A stretch of 32,496 bases of DNA from Rhodoplanes elegans (GCF_016653355.1 NZ_NHSK01000057.1:1-32496), one strand, 5' to 3'. Shown: positions 9,392-17,760, counted from the first letter of the stretch. Program-made: numbers and translations. Notes: generated by a model from the letters alone, not told the origin.

Positions 9392-10318
9392 TCACCCGGC
9401 CAGCGCGATGTGCTGGTGGCCGGGCTTGCCGTGCAGGAAGCCGTTGGAGAAGACGGCGTTCGGCATCAGCGCGGCGACCCGCGTCTCGCCCTCGGCCGCC
9501 GCGATGGTGCCGTCGAGCACGTCCCGGAAGGTTTGCGCGAGCGCGACCATGTCGCAGGTGTGCGGCGACAGGCGGAACGACCCGACGCCGCATTTGGCGA
9601 GCACGTCGACGTCGCCGATCAGGTTGACGACCGTGTCGCTCATCGTCTGCACGCCGTTGACGGCGAGGAAGCGGCGGCCCTCGAGCGTGTCGACCTCGAG
9701 CCCGTCCGGATCCTTGTTGCAGACGAACTGACAGGAGTCCTTGGCGAGCTGGTGGATGCGGGCGTGGTAGCAGCGCGCCGAGATGGCGAGCGGTGCCCGG
9801 CCGAACGCCCAGGCTTCCAGCGTCGCGGTCTTCGCCTTCACGGCGAGCGCCGCCATCGCGGTCATCGGCAGCTCGGGCGGCAGGCAGATGTGCACGGCGC
9901 CCTGCTTCTCCATGAAGGCGACCGTGCCCTCGTTGTAGACGTTGATCAGCGGGCCGATCGCGTGCGGCCGGCCGCCGAGCGGGCCGAGCGCCGAGACGTC
10001 GCTCGCCTCGACCAGCACGCCGGGGATCGCCAGGAGATCGTTGATCATCTTGCGCTCGCGCGGCAGCGTCGGCAGCGCCAGCGAGGAGAGGATCACGGTC
10101 TTGCCGCCGCGCTGCAGGCGCTCGATCACGGCCGGCATGTCGTCCTGATAGAACGGCAGCCGCTTCGAGCACACCACCTCGCCGACGCAGACGCGCTCGA
10201 CCGGCGCCTCGTCGGCGACCCGGAAGTGATAGTCGCGCCACTGCTCGGGCGACCAGTTGAACAGCACGGCTCCGAGCGTGAGGGTGCTGCGTGCGGCGTC
10301 CGCGCCGTTGGTCGTCAT
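9392..10318 (-). CDS. ubiV: UbiV, U32-family iron-sulfur protein of O2-independent ubiquinone synthesis
   Basis: A 308-residue member of the U32 'peptidase' family. With UbiU it forms the complex that hydroxylates the ubiquinone ring without oxygen. The four cluster ligands can be placed: Cys50 (in VVCSKR), Cys183, Cys196 and Cys200. The 13- and 4-residue spacings among the last three match those of E. coli UbiV. The gene begins five bases after the ubiU stop with no strong ribosome site, so it is probably coupled. The reading frame stays open far upstream through ubiU, but the ATG at 10318 starts the protein-like sequence. Cytosolic; last gene of the ubiTUV operon. Confidence 0.9.
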   Translation of the reverse strand: MTTNGADAARSTLTLGAVLFNWSPEQWRDYHFRVADEAPVERVCVGEVVCSKRLPFYQDDMPAVIERLQRGGKTVILSSLALPTLPRERKMINDLLAIPGVLVEASDVSALGPLGGRPHAIGPLINVYNEGTVAFMEKQGAVHICLPPELPMTAMAALAVKAKTATLEAWAFGRAPLAISARCYHARIHQLAKDSCQFVCNKDPDGLEVDTLEGRRFLAVNGVQTMSDTVVNLIGDVDVLAKCGVGSFRLSPHTCDMVALAQTFRDVLDGTIAAAEGETRVAALMPNAVFSNGFLHGKPGHQHIALAG

Positions 10319-10323
10319 GAGAA

Positions 10324-11388
10324 TTACCGCCACGTCTTCTGGTAGGCGCCGCGCGTCGTCGAGGCGCCTTCGGAGAGCGCTGTCAGGGCGCGCGCATTGA
10401 TGGGCAGGCCGCGGGCGTGCTGGTCGAGCGCACCGCGCAGCGCCCGCACCACGGCGTCCGTGTAGCTGCGGCTGCGCTGCCGGCCTTCGATCTTCAGCGC
10501 CGTCACGCCGGCCTCGTGCAGGGGCGGGATCAGCAGGCTGGCGTCGAGGCTCGCCGGGTCCTCGAAGATGTGCGAGGTCTCGCCGTTCGCCGTGAAGCGG
10601 CCCTTGCACAGCGTCGGATACGGCATCGGCTGACCGCCCGGCACCGTGTTGATCATGAACTCGCCCAGGCGCGAGACGAAGTTGCCCTTCTCCTGCGCAT
10701 AGGTGACGTGGCTCGGCGGCGAGCAGACCCCGTTCATGTTGGGCGAGCAGCCGGTGGCGTAGGAGGAGAGCGAGCAGCGCCCCTCCGCCATCACGCACAG
10801 GCCGCCGAACACGAACACCTCGGTCTCGCAGGGGATCTCCTTGTTGAGGACGGCGATCTCCTGGACGGTCAGCACCCGCGGCAGCACCACGCGCCGCACG
10901 CCGAAGCGCTCGACGAAGAAGCCGATCGCCTCCGGATTGGCAGCGGCCGCCTGCACCGAGAGATGCAGCCGCAGGTTCGGGTGCTTCTCGGCGGCGTAGT
11001 CGAGCAGGCCGATGTCGGCGACGATCGCGGCGTCGCCACCGACCTGCGCGATCGTGTCGATCGCGCGATGCCACGCCTCCGGTTGCCCAGCGCGCGGAAA
11101 GGTGTTGACGGCGATCAGCACCTTGACGCCGCGCTTGTGCGCGTAGGCGATGCCGTCCGCCATCTCGGCGTAGCTGAAGTTGAGGCCCGGGAAGTTGCGC
11201 GCATTGGTGTCGTCGGCGAAGCCGCAATAGACCGAGTCGGCGCCCGCCTCGATGGCGGCCCGCATGGCGGCCGGCGTGCCGGCCGGGCAGACCAGCTCGA
11301 GCTTGCCCTTCGGTTTCCAGGTGTCGTGGGAGGTCGAGCCCGCCGCCTTGCCGGCGCCGGGCCGTTCGGCCGTGAGAGTGGGGGTCAT
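10324..11388 (-). CDS. ubiU: UbiU, U32-family iron-sulfur protein of O2-independent ubiquinone synthesis
   Basis: A 354-residue U32-family protein, partner of UbiV. The segment FVFGGLCVMAEGRCSLSSY with TGCSPNMNGVC and the later TLCKGRF give Cys198, Cys205, Cys222 and Cys261. Their spacing (7, 17, 39) equals that of the four 4Fe-4S ligands of E. coli UbiU. The N-terminus carries a roughly 25-residue leader before KLELVCPAGTPAAMRAAIEAGADSVYCGF, slightly longer than in enterobacteria. The start ATG overlaps the ubiT stop (ATGA). Together the proteins perform ring hydroxylations under anaerobic conditions, where the flavin monooxygenases cannot work. Confidence 0.93.
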   Translation of the reverse strand: MTPTLTAERPGAGKAAGSTSHDTWKPKGKLELVCPAGTPAAMRAAIEAGADSVYCGFADDTNARNFPGLNFSYAEMADGIAYAHKRGVKVLIAVNTFPRAGQPEAWHRAIDTIAQVGGDAAIVADIGLLDYAAEKHPNLRLHLSVQAAAANPEAIGFFVERFGVRRVVLPRVLTVQEIAVLNKEIPCETEVFVFGGLCVMAEGRCSLSSYATGCSPNMNGVCSPPSHVTYAQEKGNFVSRLGEFMINTVPGGQPMPYPTLCKGRFTANGETSHIFEDPASLDASLLIPPLHEAGVTALKIEGRQRSRSYTDAVVRALRGALDQHARGLPINARALTALSEGASTTRGAYQKTWR

Positions 11389-11939
11389 GAGCCGCTCCGT
11401 GGGCGGGCGAAGGCGATGCCGGTGATGCGCTCGGCGACCGAGGCGGCGAGGCGGCCGACCTGCTCGGCCGGCGAGGCGAGCGGGCCCAGCACCGCGGCGG
11501 CCTCGGCGACGAGGTCGATCTCGGCGTCGTCGAGCGCGTTGCGCAGCGCCACCACGGCCGACATGTCGCCTTCCACCGTGAGGTCGCGCGAGAAGAACAG
11601 GGCGTCGCCGTCATAGGCGCCGTGGATCAGGCCGACCAGCGCGCCGAGCGGCCCGGCGATGCGGGCGTCGGCCTCGGGCTCCTCGCCGGGGCGCACCACC
11701 AGGATCTCGGGATCCTCGGCGCGCGGCGTCATCACAACGATGAAGGGAAGGTCGGTCGGCTCGATGAGGAAGCGCTTCCCCGCCTGGTCGCCGAGACGGG
11801 CGAACATGCCGGGATGCCGCCTGGCGGCCGACTTGACGACGAGATCGAGGGCGGCCGCGAGCGGGGCGAGCGGCAACGGCCGCAGGCCGAACGCGAGAAC
11901 CCCCGGGAGCTCGGGGACTGTGGCTGAATTGCTCGACAT
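11385..11939 (-). CDS. ubiT: UbiT, SCP2-domain accessory protein for anaerobic ubiquinone synthesis
   Basis: A 184-residue SCP2-type lipid-binding protein. The domain covers roughly residues 45-140: GKRFLIEPTDLPFIVVMTPRAEDPEILV, then ARIAGPLGALVGLIHGAYDGDALFFSRDLTVEGDMSAVVALRNALDDAEIDL. The FFSRDLTVEGD motif with the following helix is typical of UbiT and binds isoprenoid intermediates. It is the first gene of ubiT-ubiU-ubiV, overlapping ubiU by four bases. There is no strong ribosome site before the ATG. An FNR/FixK-like sequence lies 37 bases upstream, which would fit induction at low oxygen. Confidence 0.88.
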   Translation of the reverse strand: MSSNSATVPELPGVLAFGLRPLPLAPLAAALDLVVKSAARRHPGMFARLGDQAGKRFLIEPTDLPFIVVMTPRAEDPEILVVRPGEEPEADARIAGPLGALVGLIHGAYDGDALFFSRDLTVEGDMSAVVALRNALDDAEIDLVAEAAAVLGPLASPAEQVGRLAASVAERITGIAFARPRSGS

Positions 11940-11976
11940 GGAAGGGCTTGGTTACCCCGCCGGGGCGGCTAGGGCT

Positions 11977-11990
11977 TTGTTCTATGTCAA
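11977..11990 (-). promoter_or_regulatory. FNR/FixK-like box before ubiT
   Basis: Read on the minus strand the sequence is TTGACATAGAACAA. This matches the TTGA-N6-TCAA consensus at seven of eight defined positions. Its first six bases are also a TTGACA -35 hexamer. It lies 37 bases before the ubiT ATG. Anaerobic control is expected for ubiTUV, but a single imperfect box is suggestive only. Confidence 0.4.
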
Positions 11991-12045
11991 GGACGCACGA
12001 CACTGCCGGACTTCTTGATCGCGTCGGCTGGAGTCCAGGGTCGTG

Positions 12046-12148
12046 GTCATTCCGGGGCGCGGCGAAGCCGCGAACCCGGAATCCAAACACGATCTCGAAC
12101 TTTGCCGCTGGATTCCGGGTTCGCACCTGCGGTGCGCCCCGGAATGAC
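12046..12148. repeat. REP-like palindromic element, copy 1
   Basis: Nested perfect inverted repeats: outer GTCATTCCGGGGCGC (12046-12060) with GCGCCCCGGAATGAC (12134-12148), inner GAACCCGGAATCCA (12072-12085) with TGGATTCCGGGTTC (12109-12122). A small GCGGC-GAA-GCCGC hairpin lies inside the left arm. It sits in the divergent gap between ubiT and ubiD. It is related to the elements at 13752-13877 and 15840-15960 by the GTCATYCCGGGGCG arm, but has a different centre. Confidence 0.85.
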
Positions 12149-12175
12149 GACCGCCGAGCGGCGTCAGGAGTGACC

Positions 12176-13672
12176 GTGCCGATCCGAGACTTTCCGCCGT
12201 TCCGCGACCTTCGCGAGTTTCTGCGCCACCTCGACGCAGACGGAGACGTCGCGCGCGTCGCCGAGCCGGTCGGCATCGTCCACGACATGGCCGAGGTCCA
12301 CCGCCGCGTCATCGCCCGCGACGGGCCGGCGCTGGTCTTCGAGCGCCCGCGAGACGCGAACGGAAGCATCCTGCCCGTGCCGGTGATCACAAATCTGTTC
12401 GGCACCCGCAAGCGCGTCGCCGCCGGCCTCGGCATCCGGCCCGAGCGCCTCGCCGAGCTCGGCGAGGCCCTGGCCTCCTTGCGGGAGCCGCAGCCGGTCG
12501 ACGGGCTGCGCGACGCGCTCGCGCGCCTGCCCATTCTCCGCGCCGCGATGCGGACCCGCGCCGAGACGGTCGACCGTCCGGTCGTGCAGGAGGAGGTCCG
12601 CACCGGCCGCGACGTCGATCTCGGCGCCCTGCCGGTGCAGACCTGCTGGCCCGGCGAGGCCGGCCCGCTGATCACCTGGGGCGTGGTGACGACCCGTCCG
12701 CCCGAGAGCGAGACCGTCGCCGGCTACAATCTCGGCATCTATCGCATGCAGGTGCTCGATCGCGACCGGGCGATCATGCGCTGGCTGCACCATCGCGGCG
12801 GGGCGAAGCACCACGCCCAATGGGCCGCGCAGGGCAAGGACACGCCGGTCGCGGTCGCCATCGGCACCGATCCGGCCACCATGCTGGCCGCCGTGCTGCC
12901 GCTGCCCGAGACCCTGTCCGAGGTTCGCTTCTCGGGTCTCCTGCGCGGTGCCCGGCCGCGGCTGGCAAAGGCCCGCACGGTGCCGCTGATGGTGCCGGCC
13001 GATTCGGAGATCGTGCTGGAAGGATACGTGTCGGCGACCGAGACGGCGCCGGAGGGACCGTTCGGCGACCACACCGGCTATTACAATTCCGTCGAGCAGT
13101 TCCCGGTGATGCGCGTCACTGCGATCACGACGCGGCGCGACCCGACCTATCTGTCCACCTTCACGGGTCGTGCTCCGGACGAGCCCGCCGTGCTCGGCGC
13201 CACCTTCAACGAGCTCTTTTTGCCGATCGTGAAGCGGGCGTTCCCCGAGATCGTCGACGTCTGGCTGCCGCCGCACGCCTGCTCGTACCGGATGGCGATC
13301 ATCTCCATCAAGAAGCGCTATCCGGGCCACGCCCGACGCATCATGATGGGCTTGTGGGGCATGCTGCCGCAGTTCACCTACACCAAGCTGATCGTGGTGG
13401 TGGACGACGACATCGATCCGAAGAGCTGGGACGACGTCGCCTGGGCGATCGCGACGCGCTTCGACGCCTCGCGCGACCTGATGGTGATCGACCGCACGCC
13501 GATCGACTATCTCGACTTCGCCTCGCCGCTCTCCGGCCTCGGCGGCAAGCTCGGCCTCGACGCGACCAACAAGATCGGCACCGAGACCAGCCGCGAATGG
13601 GGCGCCGTGCTGAAGGTGACGCCCGACGTCGCGGCCCGCGTCGACGCGCTGTGGCCGAAGCTGGGGTTGTAG
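12176..13672 (+). CDS. ubiD: UbiD-family prenylated-FMN-dependent decarboxylase
   Basis: A 498-residue protein, the size of E. coli UbiD (497), which removes the carboxyl group from 3-polyprenyl-4-hydroxybenzoate in ubiquinone synthesis. Seen: PIRDFPPFRDLREFLRHLDADGDVARV at the start, GYNLGIYRMQVLDRDRAIMRWLHHRGGAKHH (cofactor region), and EGPFGDHTGYY with the acidic active-site residues. The C-terminus carries DYLDFASPLSGLGGKLGLDATNK. The GTG start at 12176 has AGGAG six bases upstream; the frame is open further upstream through the REP-like element, which is not coding. Divergence from ubiTUV supports a ubiquinone role over aromatic-acid degradation. No ubiX flavin prenyltransferase is in the window. 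Confidence 0.92.
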   Translation: MPIRDFPPFRDLREFLRHLDADGDVARVAEPVGIVHDMAEVHRRVIARDGPALVFERPRDANGSILPVPVITNLFGTRKRVAAGLGIRPERLAELGEALASLREPQPVDGLRDALARLPILRAAMRTRAETVDRPVVQEEVRTGRDVDLGALPVQTCWPGEAGPLITWGVVTTRPPESETVAGYNLGIYRMQVLDRDRAIMRWLHHRGGAKHHAQWAAQGKDTPVAVAIGTDPATMLAAVLPLPETLSEVRFSGLLRGARPRLAKARTVPLMVPADSEIVLEGYVSATETAPEGPFGDHTGYYNSVEQFPVMRVTAITTRRDPTYLSTFTGRAPDEPAVLGATFNELFLPIVKRAFPEIVDVWLPPHACSYRMAIISIKKRYPGHARRIMMGLWGMLPQFTYTKLIVVVDDDIDPKSWDDVAWAIATRFDASRDLMVIDRTPIDYLDFASPLSGLGGKLGLDATNKIGTETSREWGAVLKVTPDVAARVDALWPKLGL

Positions 13673-13751
13673 GGAACTCCGACGACAGCGGCCTTGTTGT
13701 CGAGCCGCAGCGCATCGACACCCTCTCCCTGAGAGAGCGTTTTGTATGTTT

Positions 13752-13877
13752 CGTCATCCCGGGGCGCGGACCTCGAGGTCCGCGAGCCCGGGATCCATAG
13801 CCCCGGTACAGGTGGCTTACGACAGACAGGGGTTATAGGTCCCGGGCTCGGCGCTTCCGAGCCGCCCCGGGACGACC
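13752..13877. repeat. REP-like palindromic element, copy 2
   Basis: Outer arms CGTCATCCCGGGGCGCGG and GCCGCCCCGGGACGACC pair with one mismatch near the end. GACCTCGAGGTC forms a small palindrome inside the left arm. The centre (GGATCCATAGCCCCGG through TTACGACAGACAGGGG to TATAGGTCCCGGG) is nearly the same as in copy 3. It lies between the converging ends of ubiD and the META-like gene. Confidence 0.85.
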
Positions 13878-13927
13878 GACCAATTATGCAAGGCCCTCCG
13901 GCTGAGAGAGGTGTAAGGACCTGCCCC

Positions 13928-14362
13928 TCAATTCCCCTGCTTGCGGAAGCGCAGCTCGGCCGGCCCGCCGGAGAGCACCAGGGCGTCACCGACCACCTTC
14001 CAGTGGGTCGCCTGCTCCAGCGCCGCGATCATCGCCGAGTCGGCCTGGGCGCGCTCGGGCGGGCAGGGGCGGGCGGTGCGCTCCCGGGTCAGGACCGTGA
14101 CGGTATCGCCGGCGACGACGAGGCGCGCCTTCACGGCGTCGCACCACAGCTCGATGTCGGCGACGCCGCTGTCGGCGATGTCGAGGATTGGCACCTTCTT
14201 GGAGCCCTTCATCGGATCGGCGTCCATGCGCAGTTCCTGCCCGTAGGGAAACGCGCCCTGCGCCTGCGCCGTGATGGTCGCCATGACGGCGCCGGCCGTC
14301 ACACCGCCCCACACGGCCAGCGCGAGGGACAGCCGCACACCGAAAGCGCCGCGAGAAATCAT
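13928..14362 (-). CDS. META-domain-like exported protein
   Basis: A 144-residue protein. It has an N-terminal signal or anchor (FGVRLSLALAVWGGVTAGAVMATITAQAQG) and one small domain. The end of the chain, IAALEQATHWKVVGDALVLSGGPAELRFRK, matches the end of META/DUF306 (HslJ-like) domains, and the middle contains a CDAVKARLVVAGDTVTV strand pair. A Cys pair (WCD, PCP) may form a disulfide. The start at 14362 has GGAG about nine bases upstream; the frame continues upstream without coding character. It is divergent from the exported protein at 14571 and shares its roughly 200-base promoter region. Function is unknown; META proteins are often envelope or stress linked. Confidence 0.65.
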   Translation of the reverse strand: MISRGAFGVRLSLALAVWGGVTAGAVMATITAQAQGAFPYGQELRMDADPMKGSKKVPILDIADSGVADIELWCDAVKARLVVAGDTVTVLTRERTARPCPPERAQADSAMIAALEQATHWKVVGDALVLSGGPAELRFRKQGN

Positions 14363-14570
14363 CAGGCCACTCCGAATCGAGAACAGGATCGAGCACGATA
14401 TCGAGGACGGTATCGCGGCCGCAGCATGGCGCAGCCGCGGCGCGGGCGGGCGGGCCGATGCGCCGCGCGGGCCGGTCGCCGGGCGCCTTGTTCTTGCCGG
14501 CTGGCCGTGGTTGTGGTCAAGCGTCGGCGGCCGATCACCGCCGGCCTCGCCGTTTCCCTTGGAGGACTTC

Positions 14571-15785
14571 ATGCGTGCGCTCGCCGCCGTCGCCGCCGCG
14601 TCCCTGACGCTCGCCCTCACCGGCCCGGCCTTCCCGCAGGCCAAGGGCTCGCGACCGGCGCCCGCGCCGACGCCGCCGGCCGAGACGGTGCGCTACATCA
14701 CGATCTTCGGCGAGCTGATGGGATCGTTGTCGAGCGACGCGATCTGGCGCGAGGTCCGGCAGGGCAACCGCGTCGTGTCGGCCGAGCTCGATCTCTGCCA
14801 CTCGGTGACCCCGGGCTCGATCCGCAAGGACCGCTTCAAGATCGCGCTCAAGCCGGAGGGCGGCAAGCTGGTCGGCAGCGGCAAGAGCGAGCCGGAGGGC
14901 GTGCCCGTGACGGTGAGCCTGACCCGCAAGCAGGCGAACGACACGTTCTCGCTCGAGGGCACCATCACGCGCGACGGCAAGACGCAGCCGGCCGCCGCGA
15001 CCGACCTCTCCGACATGAGCGAGCAGGAGTTCAAGGATCAGCAGGCGAGCGAGGAGGAGATCGTCACGTCGCCCGCGACCTTCGCCGACGTGTCGCCCGT
15101 GGCGGTCGCCGTGAAGGTGTCGCGCGACGGCCTCCTCGACGTGGTGAAGAGCCTGCGCGGCCAGGGCGTGCGGGTCGACTATGCGAGCTTGGTGCAGACC
15201 TGCGCGGATCTGCGCAACGGCCATCAGACGGTGCGGCTGGAGACGGCGCCGGAGCGCGCCGCCGCGCTGGTCGCCAAGCTGCAAGGCATGCCGGGCGTGA
15301 TCACGGCCGGCTGGACCACCGGCGCCTACGGGATCGAGCGCGCCGTGCGGGTCGACGCAGCCGCCTTCATGGACGGCGGCGCCCTCAAGATCGACGCGCT
15401 GAGCGAGCGTCTGTCGGCCGCGGTGGCGGCGGCGCTCGCGGCGAAGCCGGTGTCGGCGCGCTGGGACGAGGTGACGCGCGAGGTGACCATCACGCTCGAG
15501 CGCCCCGACCAGGCGGCGCGCGGCCTCGATCTCTCCGAGGTGATCGAGGTCACGCTGCTGGTCGGCCCGGAGAAGCCCACCGGCGGCGACGGGCTGGTGA
15601 TCTGGCTCGGCGAGTCGTCGGTCGAGCCGGCCGACAAGGCGGCGGGCGCCCAGCTCGCCTTCACGAGCGGCTATCACGGCCAGGAGGAGGAGAGCGCCGC
15701 GGTCGAGACCGACGCGCTGCTCGCAGCCCTCGCTCGCGACCTGAAAGGCCGCGTCTGGGACGCAGAGAACCAGAGCTGGAAGTGA
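14571..15785 (+). CDS. Exported protein of unknown function
   Basis: A 404-residue protein with a Sec signal (MRALAAVAAASLTLALTGPAFPQA) and a strong GGAGG ribosome site seven bases before the ATG. I do not recognise the family. Residues 40-150 look like a beta-rich domain (VRYITIFGELMGSLSSD ... DLCHSVTPGSIRKDRFKIAL). Residues 150-185 are acidic (SEQEFKDQQASEEEIV). Residues 185-404 alternate helix and strand, with VSRDGLLDVVKSLRGQGVRVDYASLVQTCADLRNGHQTVRLE and the repeated theme of residue-scale tallying (AAALVAKLQGMPGVI). Two Cys residues only (DLCHS, QTCAD). It is divergent from the META-like gene and could act with it in the periplasm, but that is positional inference only. Confidence 0.75.
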   Translation: MRALAAVAAASLTLALTGPAFPQAKGSRPAPAPTPPAETVRYITIFGELMGSLSSDAIWREVRQGNRVVSAELDLCHSVTPGSIRKDRFKIALKPEGGKLVGSGKSEPEGVPVTVSLTRKQANDTFSLEGTITRDGKTQPAAATDLSDMSEQEFKDQQASEEEIVTSPATFADVSPVAVAVKVSRDGLLDVVKSLRGQGVRVDYASLVQTCADLRNGHQTVRLETAPERAAALVAKLQGMPGVITAGWTTGAYGIERAVRVDAAAFMDGGALKIDALSERLSAAVAAALAAKPVSARWDEVTREVTITLERPDQAARGLDLSEVIEVTLLVGPEKPTGGDGLVIWLGESSVEPADKAAGAQLAFTSGYHGQEEESAAVETDALLAALARDLKGRVWDAENQSWK

Positions 15786-15839
15786 GGCTCTTCACGTCTC
15801 ACGCTCTTCACGTCTCACGGAAGCGTGCATCGTAGAACT

Positions 15840-15960
15840 CGTCATTCCGGGGCGGCGCGTAGCGCCGAGCCCGGAATCCATATCCCCGGCGCCAGTGGTT
15901 CACGACAGACCGGGGCTATGGGTCCCGGACTCCGCGCTATCGCGCGGCCCCGGGACGACC
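15840..15960. repeat. REP-like palindromic element, copy 3
   Basis: Begins CGTCATTCCGGGGCGGCGCG and ends GCGCGGCCCCGGGACGACC. The left arm holds GGCGC-GTA-GCGCC and the right arm GCGC-TATC-GCGC hairpins. The centre (GGAATCCATATCCCCGG, TTCACGACAGACCGGGG, CTATGGGTCCCGG) closely follows copy 2. It lies between the converging ends of the unknown exported protein and the TRAP operon. Confidence 0.85.
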
Positions 15961-16017
15961 GAGGACTGGGCGAGGCGATCACGGCCGGAGAGAAAGCAAG
16001 GGCTCGCACCTCGCCCC

Positions 16018-17760
16018 TCATCCCCCGTACAGCCAGGTCGGCAGCCACAGCACGATGCCGGGCCAGATGTACATGATCACCATGCACAGGATGACGACGC
16101 CCATGTAGGGCATCATGCCGGCGAAGATCTGGTTGATGGTGACGTGCGGCGGCGCCACGCCCTTCAGGTAGAAGGCCGACATGGCGACCGGCGGCGACAG
16201 GAAGGCGGCCTGCAGGTTCACGAAGACGAGCACGCCCCACAGGATCGGGTCGATGCCGAAGTGCTTCAGGAGCGGCAGGAAGATCGGCACGAAGATGATG
16301 ATGATCTCGGTCCATTCCAGCGGCCAGCCGAGAATGAAGATGATCGCCTGCGACAGGATCATGAACTGGGTGGGCGTGAGGTCGAGCGACAGCACCCAGC
16401 GCTCCAGCAGCGCCTGACCGCCCAGCACCGCGAACACGGCCGAGAACAGCGCCGAGCCGACGAACAGCCAGCACACCATCGCGGTCGTCTTGGCGGTGAG
16501 GAACACCGCCTCCTTGGTGCGCTTCCAGTCGAGCGTGCGGGCGAACAGCGCCAGCAGGAAGGCGCCGAACGAGCCGACAGCCGCCGACTCGGTCGCCGTG
16601 GTGATGCCGAGCAGGATGACCAGCAGCACCGTGATGCTGAGCGTGGCGATCGGCAGGACCGAGGAGGTGAGCAGCTTCAGAAGCGAGAAGCGCTCCGCCC
16701 CCATGCGCCAGTAGTAGCGGACCAGCATGGCGGCCAGCAGCACGCCGACCACGGTGTAGGTCACGTAGAAGCCGGTGCCCGGCCCGGTGTCGGCCGCGGC
16801 CTCGACCGGGGCGGCGCCGCCGAGCGGCTGCAGGCCGAGCGACTCGATCTCCTCGGCCGGCGCGCGATGGATGACGACGTACCACCAGACGAGTCCCATC
16901 AGCGCGGCGACGAGCACGAGCGGCACCAGCGCGATCAGGAAGTTGGCGACCAGCGCGCCGTAGCCGACCGGTGTGCCGTCCTCCCGCTTGACGGTCCGGG
17001 CCCGCGCCGGCGAGGCGAGCGCCGACACGAAGGTCTTCAGCACGTTGGGCGAGTAGGCCGCGCGCAGCCGGCTCAGCCATTCCGGCACCGGCACCCGGGT
17101 CTGGTCCGGCGGCAGCGGCGGGGCGAGCGACGGCTGGATGAGGGCGCGGCTGATGATGTAGGCGATGTAGAGGGTCGCCAGGAAGAAGCCCGGGAACATC
17201 GCGGCGGCGTAGAGCTTCACCACCGACTGGCCGGCGACCGCCGCATAGACGATGATCATCACCGACGGCGGGATCAGGATGCCGAGCGTGCCGCCCGCCG
17301 TGATGACGCCGGCGGCGAGCTTGACGTCGTAGCCGGCCCGCAGCATCGGGCCGAAGGCGATGACGCCCATCAGCACCACGACGGCGCCGACCAGGCCCGA
17401 GGCGAGTCCCCAGAAGGCGCAGACGATGAGGCTCGCGACCGCGAGCGACGCCGGCACCCGGCTGAACGAGAGCTGCACGCTGTAGAACATCTTGTCGACG
17501 AGGGCGCCGCGCTCCATCACGTAGCCCATCAGCACGAAGAGCGGGATGGAGATCAGGACGTCGTTGGTCATCGCGCCGTAGGTGCGCTGGACCATCAGGT
17601 CGAAGACGCGGTTGTCCCACCAGAACTGGGTGGGATCGTAGAAGGCGTAGAAACCGAAGAAGATGCCGAGCCCCATCAGCGTGAAGGCGGTGGGGAAGCC
17701 CATCATGATGGCGATCACGATGAGCCCGAGCATCAGGAGCCCGAGGGCGGGATCGCTCAT
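16018..17760 (-). CDS. dctM: TRAP transporter large permease (DctM family), enlarged form
   Basis: A 580-residue inner-membrane protein with many hydrophobic helices. The family hallmarks are FVLMGYVMERGALVDKMF, the GLASGLVGAVVVLMGVIAFGPMLRAGYDVKLAAGVITAGGTLGILIPPSVMIIVYA stretch, and TTATESAAVGSFGAFLLAL. It is about 150 residues longer than a usual DctM (around 430). The extra part is a soluble loop plus two more hydrophobic segments near residues 215-370, with a Pro-rich linker and acidic stretch. It forms the sodium-driven transport channel with DctQ. The ATG overlaps the dctQ stop by two bases (ATGA). Substrate unknown, probably an organic acid. Confidence 0.92.
   Translation of the reverse strand: MSDPALGLLMLGLIVIAIMMGFPTAFTLMGLGIFFGFYAFYDPTQFWWDNRVFDLMVQRTYGAMTNDVLISIPLFVLMGYVMERGALVDKMFYSVQLSFSRVPASLAVASLIVCAFWGLASGLVGAVVVLMGVIAFGPMLRAGYDVKLAAGVITAGGTLGILIPPSVMIIVYAAVAGQSVVKLYAAAMFPGFFLATLYIAYIISRALIQPSLAPPLPPDQTRVPVPEWLSRLRAAYSPNVLKTFVSALASPARARTVKREDGTPVGYGALVANFLIALVPLVLVAALMGLVWWYVVIHRAPAEEIESLGLQPLGGAAPVEAAADTGPGTGFYVTYTVVGVLLAAMLVRYYWRMGAERFSLLKLLTSSVLPIATLSITVLLVILLGITTATESAAVGSFGAFLLALFARTLDWKRTKEAVFLTAKTTAMVCWLFVGSALFSAVFAVLGGQALLERWVLSLDLTPTQFMILSQAIIFILGWPLEWTEIIIIFVPIFLPLLKHFGIDPILWGVLVFVNLQAAFLSPPVAMSAFYLKGVAPPHVTINQIFAGMMPYMGVVILCMVIMYIWPGIVLWLPTWLYGG

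Noticed and set aside
9392..11614. A 740-codon open frame spanning ubiV and, out of frame, ubiU
   Set aside because: Only the part from 10318 down codes for UbiV; upstream of it the frame is a GC-rich shadow of ubiU, whose true frame carries the Fe-S cysteines.
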